Shown here: piece after piece, positions 27,621 through 37,166 of the stretch | How positions within the stretch are numbered: the stretch's first letter is position 1 | How the letters are laid out: the number at the start of each line of letters is the position of its first letter | Assembly: GCA_964371035.1 (NCBI GenBank) | Contig: CAYJLG010000001.1 | Span: forward strand, 139,667-203,666 | Reading direction: 5' to 3' | From: UBA1535 sp964371035 | GTDB lineage: Bacteria > Bacillota > Clostridia > Tissierellales > Sedimentibacteraceae | DNA: 64,000 bases | The notes under the pieces: generated by a model | The model's input: the letters and a program-made list of their open reading frames with translations, nothing else | Told to the model about the DNA's origin: nothing | The model's database searches: none | Made by a program: the position numbers and the translations under genes

Positions 27621-29090
27621 ATGAAAAAGCATGCTTATATACTGATTATTACCGCTCTGTTTGCTGTGGTTTCAATCTTTGCACTCAATATATACATAGA
27701 CGATCAAAGTGATGTCGTTTCGACAAATGTCAATACTGTTTTCGGAGACATAAAACATGCTGAAGGAATCAACATCAGAACAGATATAGTCTCTATATAC
27801 AATCTTTACTGGGAAATTGTTCAAAATTTTGATGAAAATCTTTCGACTGAAGTTGATTTTGACATTAGGCCATATGTAGACCGCGGACCACTTTACTATC
27901 AAGCTATCAACTACGAAAGTTCTTCTTTAACTAATTTTAATGATTTCAGCAGCGGTACGGGTTCGAGTTCCGGCATAGATCTTGAACAAGAAGACAGCCA
28001 TTCTGGTACGCCTATGAAACATTTTATTGACATAGCCGAAAACACAAAAAATTCAGAAGAAAAAACAGAAATTGTGAATTTAGCAGATTATTACGAATAT
28101 TTCCCTGTATTTCTATACTATCTATCTGTAAACGAAGAAGAAGATGTATATGATATAGGTTATGATTCAACCGATTTTACAGATTTTTTCAAGATCCCAA
28201 TAGATGCGAGTCTACAGCTTGAATCGACTGTAAGAAAAGATCATACGGGCAAAGTTGTGTATATAGAAAACTCACCTAAAATAGATGAATCTTTAAACAC
28301 TTTTAATCTGCATACAGCAAATGGAATCTCTACAGCAGATACTTACACTAAAGATCACCTATATGTATACATGAAATCAAAAGGCATGAGCGAATACGGG
28401 ATTTTTTCAATACCTTTTAACAAATCAAACGGATATAGGATACATACTGATGAAAATGGCAACAGAATAGACTTGACAGCTCATTTTCCGGCTGAAGAAG
28501 GAGCATTTTTACTACATCAAACAGATGAAAACGCGGATGTGTTAGATCTAAAAGTCGATGAGAAAAACAATAATTTGATTGTGATTTATAAAACAGATGA
28601 TATAGACTCACAAACATCAGATATATATTTAAAAATAATAGACATAGATACTCGCGAAGTTTTGCAAGATTTTATCTTGCACACTATGCAGACTGCGCCT
28701 ATTAATTCATACAGCAACTCATATATCAGCCTCATAAAAAATTACGACGATTTTTACTATATACTGTTTAATGACGGCACATTCAAAGTCTTGACAGAAA
28801 AAGGCGGAGTTTATGAAATATCTCTATTCGGCGACATGAATGAAGTTTATGATATAAATAATCAAACCGACTATACATTTATTCCGGTACCAAACACTGT
28901 AGATATCGACTATAAAGATGGTGAAATTGCAATATTATCCTTCGAGCCTAAAGGTGAAGCTCTCAATTTAGCTTTGTTTGACACATCGGGACTCAAATAT
29001 TTTGCAAACTTGGAAAACGGAGTCATACACAACTTAGACAAAGGAATATATGACGGTGGATATATGTATATAGATGTAGAATTTGATTAA
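27621..29090 (+). CDS. Membrane-anchored extracellular protein, paralogue of 8611-10089
   Basis: This 489-residue protein has an N-terminal membrane segment (about 5-25) and a large exported region. After the anchor it shows VFGDIKHAEGINIRTD, matching the FGD...AEGI-x-I pattern of the protein at 8611. The C-terminal half aligns by eye through repeated beta-strand stretches such as YDDFYYILFNDGTFKVL. AAGGAGG lies seven bases before the ATG. It ends the GntR operon. It may sense or bind the ABC system's ligand; this is inference. Confidence 0.77.
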   Translation: MKKHAYILIITALFAVVSIFALNIYIDDQSDVVSTNVNTVFGDIKHAEGINIRTDIVSIYNLYWEIVQNFDENLSTEVDFDIRPYVDRGPLYYQAINYESSSLTNFNDFSSGTGSSSGIDLEQEDSHSGTPMKHFIDIAENTKNSEEKTEIVNLADYYEYFPVFLYYLSVNEEEDVYDIGYDSTDFTDFFKIPIDASLQLESTVRKDHTGKVVYIENSPKIDESLNTFNLHTANGISTADTYTKDHLYVYMKSKGMSEYGIFSIPFNKSNGYRIHTDENGNRIDLTAHFPAEEGAFLLHQTDENADVLDLKVDEKNNNLIVIYKTDDIDSQTSDIYLKIIDIDTREVLQDFILHTMQTAPINSYSNSYISLIKNYDDFYYILFNDGTFKVLTEKGGVYEISLFGDMNEVYDINNQTDYTFIPVPNTVDIDYKDGEIAILSFEPKGEALNLALFDTSGLKYFANLENGVIHNLDKGIYDGGYMYIDVEFD

Positions 29091-29118
29091 AAAGTTAGTG
29101 ATTTTTTAGTCACTGTAA

Positions 29119-29371
29119 GTTGCTATTCACAGTTAACATATGTACCCCAAAGGAAAAAATAATAAACTATGTCGAGGGAAGTTGTAGGTACAGTTTTATT
29201 CGCAAAGTCATAACGCAGTATATTTTCAGGGCTAAGCCATAAGATAACTATAACGCTTATAAAACTTCACACAGCATTAATAAAGATTTACTTTTTGTAT
29301 ATTTTTATGGTATTATTACTTTTGTATTTATATATTTTTTCCGTTAAAATTTCAATTAACCGGAATAGCAA
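29119..29371 (+). mobile_element. MITE-like element, copy C (degenerate)
   Basis: The left end GTTGCTATTCACAG (29119-29132) and the interior (29170-29270, including TTTTATTCGCAAAGTCATAA) match copy B in the same orientation. The right end (CCGTTAAAATTTCA then GGAATAGCAA) is like copy E, but the part between is divergent. I see no clear target duplication, so this copy is old or rearranged. Confidence 0.65.
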
Positions 29372-29396
29372 TTTTTTTACCAAGTGATAAAAATAG

Positions 29397-29439
29397 AAGA
29401 GGAGATAGTTTCGAAAATTACGAAACTTTATATGACATG
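29397..29439 (+). promoter_or_regulatory. Structured ribosome site ahead of the EamA transporter gene
   Basis: AAGAGGAG (29397-29404) stands 32 bases before the ATG at 29437. A 6-bp hairpin, GTTTCG (29408-29413) and CGAAAC (29421-29426), lies between and could bring site and start closer. No other start lies at normal distance in frame. Confidence 0.4.
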
Positions 29440-30330
29440 AACAATAAAAACAAAGGAATTATATTCATCACATTATCTGCGCTAAGTTTTTCTTTTATGA
29501 GTCTTTTCATACAATTGTCGGGAGATCTCCCTTCTATTCAAAAAGCATTTTTTAGAAATATTGTTGCTGTTTTTGTAGCACTTATAATAATTAAAAGAGA
29601 AAAAAGTGGTTTTAAGTTTAAAAAAGAGAATTTAAAATTTTTCTTGCTACGCTCTATTGCAGGATTAGGCGGTGTAGTATTAAATTTTTATGCCATTGAT
29701 AATATGTTACTATCTGATGCTACAATAATATTAAAATTATCACCTTTCTTTGTGATTTTATTTTCTTTTTTCTTCTTAAAAGAAAAGATAAAACTATGGC
29801 AAGGACTTTCTATTGTAGTGGCCTTCATTGGTAGCGTCTTTATAATAAATCCTGATTTAATTATTGGTTTATTTACAGGTAATATAGGAACTTCTATGAA
29901 TTCTTTTGATTTTCCCGCTTTAGTAGCGTTAGCTGGAGCGATGTGTGCAGGCATAGCATATACTACTATAAGAAAATTAACAAGTTTAGGTGAGCGCAGT
30001 AGTTTTATTGTATTTTTCTTTTCTATGTTTTCAACAATTGCTTTATTGCCATTTTTTATATTTGATTACCATCCGATGACGTTAATACAATTTTTCTATC
30101 TAATAGGTGCAGGAGTAAGTGCAGGATTTGGCCAGATTACAGTCACAATGGCCTATGCTAATGCACCTGGAAAAGATATCTCAATTTATGACTACAGCCA
30201 AATAATTTTTTCAGCAATACTAGGAATGATTATTTTTCAACAATTTCCTGAAGCAATTAGCTTAATAGGTTATTTCATCATTATGTCTGCGGCTATATTT
30301 ATGTTTTTAAAGGGCAAAAAAGAAAAATAA
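29437..30330 (+). CDS. EamA/DMT-superfamily transporter
   Basis: This 297-residue protein has ten hydrophobic segments in two EamA repeats (FITLSALSFSFMSL at the start, and the second repeat from about 155 with LAGAMCAGIAYTTIRKL). It is a drug/metabolite family exporter of metabolites or amino acids; the specific substrate is unknown. It is a single gene closed by a hairpin at 30331-30373 that also serves the convergent UvrA-like gene. Confidence 0.85.
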   Translation: MNNKNKGIIFITLSALSFSFMSLFIQLSGDLPSIQKAFFRNIVAVFVALIIIKREKSGFKFKKENLKFFLLRSIAGLGGVVLNFYAIDNMLLSDATIILKLSPFFVILFSFFFLKEKIKLWQGLSIVVAFIGSVFIINPDLIIGLFTGNIGTSMNSFDFPALVALAGAMCAGIAYTTIRKLTSLGERSSFIVFFFSMFSTIALLPFFIFDYHPMTLIQFFYLIGAGVSAGFGQITVTMAYANAPGKDISIYDYSQIIFSAILGMIIFQQFPEAISLIGYFIIMSAAIFMFLKGKKEK

Positions 30331-30373
30331 ATAGGAAATATAGTATTATACTATCCTAGAAATCCTATTTATT
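30331..30373. terminator. Bidirectional terminator
   Basis: The outer stem AAATAGGA/TCCTATTT encloses a second palindrome, ATAGTATTATACTAT. It lies between convergent genes, with A and T tracts on the flanks. Confidence 0.7.
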
Positions 30374-30393
30374 TCAATATTGAATTATAACAA

Positions 30394-32631
30394 TTACAGG
30401 TACTCCTTAGTAATTGACTTTTCACAACTTGTCATTTCTGACGGAGGACCTGAAAATAGTAATTTACCACCATGTATTCCCCCACCTTCACCTAGTTCTA
30501 TTACATAATCAGAATTCTTTATCACTTCTATATTATGTTCAACTAATATAACTGTATTTCCTTGATCTACCATATTGTTAAATAAATCCATTAGTTTTTT
30601 AGTATCATTTAAATGTAGCCCATTAGTTGGTTCATCGATTATAAAAACTTCGCCTTTTTTACTTAAAAAAGTAGCAAGTTTTATCCGTTGTAATTCGCCT
30701 CCAGATAAAGTAGACATAGATTGATTTAGATTTAAATAAGATAACCCTACTTTTTCTAAAGATTCAAGCTTGTTGACAAATTTTTCATCTTTAAAAAAAC
30801 AGATTGCTTCTTCAACTGTGAAATCCATTACTTCAGCAATGTTTTTACCTTTATATCTATATGCTAAAATTTCGTCATTATATCTTTTTCCATCGCAAAT
30901 ATGGCATATTGTTTCAATAGATTCCATAAAGGACATTTCAGTGATTATAACACCCTTCCCTTTGCAAGACGGACAAGCACCTTTTGAATTGAAACTAAAA
31001 AAGCTCTTAGATATTTTATTTTCTTTTGCAAATAAATCTCTTATATTATCAGCTATATCTAAATAAGTTACTGGTGTAGACCGCATATTTACGCCAATAT
31101 CTTTTTGTCTAATATAAATAGTTTCTTTGTTATATTGGTTAATAAAACACTCAATCAAAGAACTTTTTCCTGCACCTGCTACGCCTACTACAACTGTCAA
31201 TACATCTAAAGGCATATTTGCGTTTACATATTTTAAATTATGTAAATTAGCATCTCGTATTTCGAAAAACTTATTTGGTTCTCTAACTTCTTTCTTGATA
31301 TTACTACTAGTATTTAGCATTTTTCCAGTTATTGTATCTGAACTTAAAAGTTCATCGTAAGTCCCCTCAAAGACTACATTTCCGCCTCCTGTGCCTGCTA
31401 AAGGTCCCATATCTACGATATGATCTGCTAATTTAATAATTTCTTTATTATGCTCTATTATCAGTATCGTATTTCCCTGATTTTTAAGTCTTTTGAGTGA
31501 TTTTTTGAGATTATCTATATCTTTGTTGTGAAGTCCAGCACTCGGTTCATCCAGTACATAAACTATATCTGATAGTGCTGAATTTATGTATTTAGCAATC
31601 TTAGTTCGCTGCGCTTCTCCACCTGAAAGAGTCGATGTTCCTCTACTTAGTGTTATATATCCAAGGCCTATTTCTATAAGTGCATTAAGCCTTTTTACAA
31701 GTTCCTTTTTAATGTCTATAGCCAAAGGATGTTCTATTGATTTAATAAATTCAACTGCTTCTGGAATAGGCATATCTGCCACATCTGTAAAGTTTTTACC
31801 ATTAATTTTACAACTCCTAATTTTATCATTTAATCTGGTGCCACCACATTTATCACAAGATTTTTCAGTAACCATCTTTTCTAAAGTTTTAGCATGTAAT
31901 TTGCCCTCTTTAGTATTAATTATACTTCTATACATCCTTGGATAAATACCCTCAAATTTTGCTGATTTAGGCCAATTTGACGGTGGATTTTTAAGCTTTA
32001 TTTGTGGTGAATACAAAAACAACTCCATCTCTTTTTCATCATAATCTTTAATCTTTTTATCTAAGTCAAATAATCCACTAAAAGCATATCTTTTCCATCT
32101 CCATGCGCCTGTAGTAAAAGCAGGATAATTGATTACACCTTCATCATTTAAGCATTTTTCAAAATCTACTAATTTGTGTATGTCTAAATCATTTACAATC
32201 CCTAGTCCATCACATCTTTCACATTTTCCAACTGGATGATTATACGAAAAGACATCGGAGTAGCCAACAAAAGGCTCTCCTACTCTTGAAAACAACAGCC
32301 TAAGAAACGGATAAATATCGGTATACGTGCCTACTGTCGATCTTGAATTAGAATTTGGTTTCTTTTGATCTATTATTATGGTAACTGGTAAATTTTCAAT
32401 TTTTTCTACATCAGGTCTACCGTATTTTGGCAGATATTGCTGAACAAAACTTGGAAAAGTCTCATTTAGTTCCCTACCTGATTCAGCAGCTATGGTGTCA
32501 ATACAAAGTGAAGATTTGCCTGATCCAGACACACCTGTAAAAATTATTATTTCTTTTTTAGGTATTTTAACTGATACATTTTTTAAGTTGTTTTCACGTG
32601 CATTTACTATATTGATATATTCTTTTATCAT
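30394..32631 (-). CDS. UvrA-like ABC ATPase lacking the UvrB-binding domain
   Basis: This 745-residue member of the UvrA family is shorter than canonical UvrA (about 940). Two ABC domains are complete: Walker A GVSGSGKS (33-40) and GVAGAGKSS, signatures LSGGEAQR and LSGGELQR. CxxC pairs of the zinc modules are present (CERCDG, CDKCGG, CPSCKGKG, CHICDG). After RVGEPF (about 115) the sequence runs straight to the first zinc module, so the UvrB-interaction domain is absent. Such class-II UvrA proteins are linked to drug tolerance rather than core repair. It is a single gene. Confidence 0.87.
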   Translation of the reverse strand: MIKEYINIVNARENNLKNVSVKIPKKEIIIFTGVSGSGKSSLCIDTIAAESGRELNETFPSFVQQYLPKYGRPDVEKIENLPVTIIIDQKKPNSNSRSTVGTYTDIYPFLRLLFSRVGEPFVGYSDVFSYNHPVGKCERCDGLGIVNDLDIHKLVDFEKCLNDEGVINYPAFTTGAWRWKRYAFSGLFDLDKKIKDYDEKEMELFLYSPQIKLKNPPSNWPKSAKFEGIYPRMYRSIINTKEGKLHAKTLEKMVTEKSCDKCGGTRLNDKIRSCKINGKNFTDVADMPIPEAVEFIKSIEHPLAIDIKKELVKRLNALIEIGLGYITLSRGTSTLSGGEAQRTKIAKYINSALSDIVYVLDEPSAGLHNKDIDNLKKSLKRLKNQGNTILIIEHNKEIIKLADHIVDMGPLAGTGGGNVVFEGTYDELLSSDTITGKMLNTSSNIKKEVREPNKFFEIRDANLHNLKYVNANMPLDVLTVVVGVAGAGKSSLIECFINQYNKETIYIRQKDIGVNMRSTPVTYLDIADNIRDLFAKENKISKSFFSFNSKGACPSCKGKGVIITEMSFMESIETICHICDGKRYNDEILAYRYKGKNIAEVMDFTVEEAICFFKDEKFVNKLESLEKVGLSYLNLNQSMSTLSGGELQRIKLATFLSKKGEVFIIDEPTNGLHLNDTKKLMDLFNNMVDQGNTVILVEHNIEVIKNSDYVIELGEGGGIHGGKLLFSGPPSEMTSCEKSITKEYL

Positions 32632-32686
32632 GGTTTCCCCTAGTTAATATTTAATTAAAATTATCAATTTCCCTTTAATTTTTCTA

Positions 32687-32773
32687 ATCTACTCACAATC
32701 GATGACTGATGTTAAAAAAAATAACAAAATATTGACGTCTTGTATAGATTGGATTAAGTTGTATGAAGTTTTA
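32687..32773 (-). mobile_element. MITE-like element, copy D (truncated)
   Basis: About 85 bases match one end of copy A in the same orientation: CTACTCACAATCGATG at the terminus and TAGATTGGATTAAGTTGT further in. The rest is lost where the CPBP gene ends. No target duplication can be scored. Confidence 0.65.
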
Positions 32774-32778
32774 GATGT

Positions 32779-33462
32779 TTAATTTGAAATCGCAAACAGC
32801 ATCAGTCCTATCGCGTTAGTTCCAAAGTTTGCAAACATATGAATAAGCCACGACATGTATATATTTTCATATTTATCGTTGAAATAATTAAATATCAATC
32901 CACCTATAAAAAGTGCCACCATAGATAAGGTAAATACTGTTATATCAAACCAACCTATCATCATTGCCACGTGGTATAATGCAAATGTTAATGAACTGAA
33001 TATATACGCGAAATTCTTGCTTGTAAACCTTTTTAAAGTTAAAAACGCAAAACCTCTGAAGAAAAATTCTTCGAGTAAAGAATTTGCAAATGAAATATAT
33101 ATTGCAACCCATAAAAAATTGTCTGCACTTACGCCTATATTTTCAGTTAGTGATGTAGTGATATTTGATAGATCAAAAAAACTTCCAAGACCAAGATATC
33201 CGCCCAAAATTATTGCAAATACGCTTACACCTACTATTAAGGCTTTTTTTAGTCCTTTTAAATCTATAATAAATAAAGTTTTAAGTTTCAATTGTTTATC
33301 GTAAAACGAATAGATAAACGGTAGAATCATAAACAATAGTATCTTGATTGCAGACTTCATCGCATACTGTGGTCTGATCACAGCATCTACATAACCCATA
33401 ATCACACAACCAAGCGATACTATCAGAATTATTATCAATGAATTATTTTTAGTTTTTTGCAT
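32779..33462 (-). CDS. CPBP-family intramembrane metalloprotease
   Basis: This 227-residue membrane protein shows the three CPBP (Abi/Rce1-like) motifs: LLEEFFFRGF, FALYHVAMM and HMFANFGTN, which supply the glutamates and histidines of the active site. CPBP proteins cleave within membranes and some process bacteriocins or give immunity, but no such genes adjoin. It is flanked by MITE copies D and E in inverted orientation. Confidence 0.87.
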   Translation of the reverse strand: MQKTKNNSLIIILIVSLGCVIMGYVDAVIRPQYAMKSAIKILLFMILPFIYSFYDKQLKLKTLFIIDLKGLKKALIVGVSVFAIILGGYLGLGSFFDLSNITTSLTENIGVSADNFLWVAIYISFANSLLEEFFFRGFAFLTLKRFTSKNFAYIFSSLTFALYHVAMMIGWFDITVFTLSMVALFIGGLIFNYFNDKYENIYMSWLIHMFANFGTNAIGLMLFAISN

Positions 33463-33503
33463 AGGTATACCTCACTGTCTATTAGAAAAAACTTCCCAAT
33501 TGT

Positions 33504-33750
33504 GTTACTATTCACGGTCGATATAAGTGTACAAAGGAAAAAATAATAAAATCTGTCGCCGAGTACTCCGATTGGGAAGTTGTACGTTCACTTTTGTTCA
33601 GAATCCCCAAAAGATGATAGTCAGGAAAGTCATACCCACGTTGGGGCACTACCTTCACAAAAATTTCACACAACTTAATCCAATCTACATAAGGCTTCCA
33701 TATTTTATTATTTTTTTCCGTTGAAATTTCATTTGACTTTGAATAGTAAC
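33504..33750 (+). mobile_element. MITE-like element, copy E (intact, 8-bp target duplication)
   Basis: This 247-bp element is identical in length to copy A. Its ends are GTTACTATTCACGG (33504 onward) and GAATAGTAAC (to 33750). A perfect 8-bp direct repeat CCAATTGT flanks it (33496-33503 and 33751-33758). The outer thirds match copies A and B, but the core (about 33585-33660) differs and can fold through CCCCAA/TTGGGG, so the family has at least two core types. Confidence 0.87.
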
Positions 33751-33806
33751 CCAATTGTAGCACTTACATTATATATCATTATTTTTTCCATTGACTTTGC
33801 AACACT

Positions 33807-35990
33807 TTATTTTTTAAACAAGTCACCAAGCGCAGCAAAAGGATTATCTTTTGAAAGTTCTTCTTCTGATTCTTTTTTTAATTTTTGCAAATATTTGTTT
33901 ACATCTTTTTTGTTTGCACTAGAATTTTCTTTAAACTTCTTTTCAAAAGTTGAAGCTTTTTCTCTAAAGCCACAAGTCCCTGAGCATGCATAATATTTGC
34001 CTTCGCCTTCACCTTTTATCAAAAGTTTTTTCTTGCATTCTGGACATCTTGCGTTAGTAGTTCTACTTATAGTTTTTCTACTGCCACACTCTCTGTCTTG
34101 ACAAACCAACATTACACTATTTTTACCATTTACTTTAAGCATCTGCTTTCCGCATTCTGGGCACTTAGTGTTAGTTATATTGTCATGAACATATCTACTT
34201 CCACCAGATTTCACATCATCTATTAAACTACAAGCATAATCTTTCATCTCGTTTAAAAATCTAGTGTCATCAATTTTTCCATTACTAATGCTATCAAGTT
34301 TATTTTCCCAGTTTGCAGTTAAAAGTGGAGATTTCAAATCTTCAGGCACAAGTTCTATCAATTGTCTACCTTTTGATGTAGGATAGATATCTTTTCCTTT
34401 TTTCTCAATTACAAATGAATTAAAAAGTTTTTCAATTATGTCTGCTCTCGTCGCTACAGTGCCTAATCCACCTGTTTCGTTTAAAGTCTTAGCCGCTGAA
34501 CTATTTACTTTGACGAATTTATGAGGGTTTTCCATAGCAGACAGCAGTGTAGCCTCATTAAATCTTGAAGGAGGTTTTGTCTGCTTAGTCTCATAATTAA
34601 TTTGTAATATTTTCAATATATCACCTTTTTTTACTTGAGGCAATAGTTGATCTTTAAGCTCATCTTCCGAATCATCATCTTCCAAATCAAATACCACTTT
34701 CCAACCTTTTGATTTTACAACTTTACCTTTAGCTACAAATTTTTCTTCACCTATATTAGCATTAATATTTGTCTGCAAATACTCAAAAGGAGGCAACATC
34801 ACGCTCAAAAATCTTCTGACTACCAAATCATATATGTTCTTTTCTTCTGTATTTAGCAATGAAAGCTTAGGCATTTCTTCTGTTGGTATGATAGCATGAT
34901 GGTCTGAAACTTTAGAATCATCAACAAAATTTTTTGAAGCTTTTACTCCTGATTTCAATATGTTAGTAGCAACAGCTTTATATTCACCTATTGCCACTGC
35001 TTTTAGTCTATCTGGAATAGTTTTAACTATATCAGTAGATAAAAATCTTGAGTCAGTTCTTGGATATGTCAAAATCTTATAATTTTCATATAATCTTTGC
35101 ATTATCGATAAAGTTTGTTTCGCCGAATAATTCCATATCTTATTTGCATCTCTTTGCAATTCTGTCAAATCATATAGATTAGGTGCATATTTTTTCTTTA
35201 AGCTTTCACTTACATCACTAATTTTACAATCTTTACCCTTCAAATTAGATGCTAACTTTAGAACTTTTTCTTTATCAAATGTCCTATATTGTCCATTTTT
35301 ATCTATCCATTGCAATGAAAAATCTTTACTTTTTGCATTTATAGTATAATAGTCTTCAGGTTTAAAAGTTCTGATTTCATCTTCTCTGTGCACTATCATA
35401 GCAAGAGTCGGTGATTGAACTCTACCTGCCGATAATTGTGCGTTATGTTTGCAAGTTAGCGCCCTTGTTACATTCAAACCCACAATCCAATCTGCTTTAG
35501 CTCTACAAACTGCTGCTTTGTACAAGTTTTTATAATGAGAACTAGGTTTTAAATTAGCAAAACCATCTTTTATAGCCTTATCGGTTTGTGACGAAATCCA
35601 CAATCTTTTTACAGGTTTTTTTACACCTGCCTTTTCTAGTATCCACATGCCGACAAGTTCGCCTTCTCTCCCTGCATCTGTAGCTATTACAATATCTGAT
35701 ACATCTTTTCTATGCAATTGTTTTTTTACTTCATGAAATTGCTTTGAAGTTTTTTTAAGCACTACGAGTTCCATAGGTTCAGGAAGCATAGGTAAAGTTT
35801 CCATTTCCCATTTTTTATACTTATCATCATAATCTTCAGGGTCTTGCAAGCCTACTAGATGACCTAATGCCCAAGTTACAACATATTTTTCACCTTCTAT
35901 ATAACTTCCTTTGTTTTGACTACACTTTAAAACTTTAGCCAAATCTCTAGCTACTGAAGGTTTTTCTGCTAGTACTAATATCTTTCCCAT
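33807..35990 (-). CDS. topB: DNA topoisomerase III
   Basis: This 727-residue type IA topoisomerase decatenates DNA. A TOPRIM domain begins with LAEKPSVARDLA, and acidic ligands lie in ATDAGREGEL. The catalytic tyrosine is in ILTYPRTDSRFLS. The C-terminal part has two four-Cys zinc ribbons (CPECGK to CQDREC, and CPECKK to CSGTCG) and a lysine-rich tail. Length is normal for Firmicute TopB. It is transcribed on its own after the terminator at 36032. Confidence 0.95.
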   Translation of the reverse strand: MGKILVLAEKPSVARDLAKVLKCSQNKGSYIEGEKYVVTWALGHLVGLQDPEDYDDKYKKWEMETLPMLPEPMELVVLKKTSKQFHEVKKQLHRKDVSDIVIATDAGREGELVGMWILEKAGVKKPVKRLWISSQTDKAIKDGFANLKPSSHYKNLYKAAVCRAKADWIVGLNVTRALTCKHNAQLSAGRVQSPTLAMIVHREDEIRTFKPEDYYTINAKSKDFSLQWIDKNGQYRTFDKEKVLKLASNLKGKDCKISDVSESLKKKYAPNLYDLTELQRDANKIWNYSAKQTLSIMQRLYENYKILTYPRTDSRFLSTDIVKTIPDRLKAVAIGEYKAVATNILKSGVKASKNFVDDSKVSDHHAIIPTEEMPKLSLLNTEEKNIYDLVVRRFLSVMLPPFEYLQTNINANIGEEKFVAKGKVVKSKGWKVVFDLEDDDSEDELKDQLLPQVKKGDILKILQINYETKQTKPPSRFNEATLLSAMENPHKFVKVNSSAAKTLNETGGLGTVATRADIIEKLFNSFVIEKKGKDIYPTSKGRQLIELVPEDLKSPLLTANWENKLDSISNGKIDDTRFLNEMKDYACSLIDDVKSGGSRYVHDNITNTKCPECGKQMLKVNGKNSVMLVCQDRECGSRKTISRTTNARCPECKKKLLIKGEGEGKYYACSGTCGFREKASTFEKKFKENSSANKKDVNKYLQKLKKESEEELSKDNPFAALGDLFKK

Positions 35991-36031
35991 AATATTTCTT
36001 TTTGTGCTCCTTTAATTTTCCTCTTTATCTA

Positions 36032-36060
36032 AAAATGGTTGCAACAAGTGCAACCATTTT
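36032..36060 (-). terminator. Terminator of the 36080-37102 lipoprotein gene
   Basis: A 12-bp perfect stem (36032-36043 with 36049-36060) with a 5-base loop. On the minus strand it follows the lipoprotein gene and ends in TTTTT. Confidence 0.8.
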
Positions 36061-36079
36061 ATTATCATTGTCAATTTCA

Positions 36080-37102
36080 TTATCTAGACAAGCTATCTCC
36101 ACCTAGATAATTGTACTTATCATCCTCAAGTTCTAATATTTCTGTATGAATAAAATCTGCATTTAACGCTAAAATTAAATTCAGATAGTAAGTATCATCA
36201 TTATCATCTTTAACTTCTACCATAGTATCTACATGTTTAGGTTGCTCATCATTTAAAACACCCTTGTATGTATTATCTTTCCTAGAATATTCAATTTCTC
36301 CATTTTCAAATATAGTAAGTTTGTACTCTCCACTATAAAAATCTCCAATTATAGGTGTAAACCATTTTTCGCTATTTACAGGTTCTTTCCATTTTATTAG
36401 CGCATATTCACCTATCGCTAGTCCATCATACAGTACGCCTGGAATTAGAGAAATCATATCAGTACCTTCACTAATAGAAAAATCTATTTCATAGCTAAGA
36501 CCGTACTCACCTACTCTAATGTCTGCTAAATCCCATTCAGCGTCATAAGTACCTTTTGGTATTGCTTGGCTATGAGTTGTATTTGAGTCTAAATGGCTTG
36601 CACCACCATATTGCTCTTTTAATTCGATTTCTAAAGAAAAAGTTCCATCTTCATTAATAACAAGTTTTCCAATATCCATATTTTCATTTTTTTCTCTATC
36701 AATGCTGTATTCAAATTCTTCGGTATATTCACCGTCAAAAGCCTTGAAATCTTCAATCTTTAGATCCGAAGTTTCAATAACATATACCCATTCATAATCT
36801 GTATCTTCGTATGCAGCAATATTAGTCATTACAGATTTAGTTCCAAATCTTAGTAATACATCTTTATTATCTGTAGTAACTACATTTTCATCAGAAATAT
36901 TTAATATTTTAACTAGCTCTTCACCATACTTTATTCCATTTTCGTCAACTACTACTTTGTTTTGATCTCCAGCAAATGTATATGTACCATGAAACGGCAA
37001 TAATTTCTCTGCTATCACTTCATCACTCTGTACTTCAACATTGCTACAAGCTGTAAAAACCAATAAACACAATGCTAATAATGTTAAAATTATTTTTTTC
37101 AA
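36080..37102 (-). CDS. Predicted lipoprotein of unknown function
   Basis: This 340-residue protein has a lipoprotein signal (KKIILTLLALCLLVF, lipobox FTAC). I prefer TTG 37102 as the start, behind AGAGGT; an ATG six codons upstream would overlap that site. The mature part has strand-rich segments with GTYTFAG and NEDGTFSLEIEL, recalling the repeat unit of the lipoprotein at 22700, so it may be a distant single- or double-unit relative. It follows the DUF975 gene on the same strand. Confidence 0.75.
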   Translation of the reverse strand: MKKIILTLLALCLLVFTACSNVEVQSDEVIAEKLLPFHGTYTFAGDQNKVVVDENGIKYGEELVKILNISDENVVTTDNKDVLLRFGTKSVMTNIAAYEDTDYEWVYVIETSDLKIEDFKAFDGEYTEEFEYSIDREKNENMDIGKLVINEDGTFSLEIELKEQYGGASHLDSNTTHSQAIPKGTYDAEWDLADIRVGEYGLSYEIDFSISEGTDMISLIPGVLYDGLAIGEYALIKWKEPVNSEKWFTPIIGDFYSGEYKLTIFENGEIEYSRKDNTYKGVLNDEQPKHVDTMVEVKDDNDDTYYLNLILALNADFIHTEILELEDDKYNYLGGDSLSR

Positions 37103-37166
37103 ACTAATACCTCTATTCATTAAATTATTTTACTAAGTGTTACTTAAATATACATAAATATGTATT

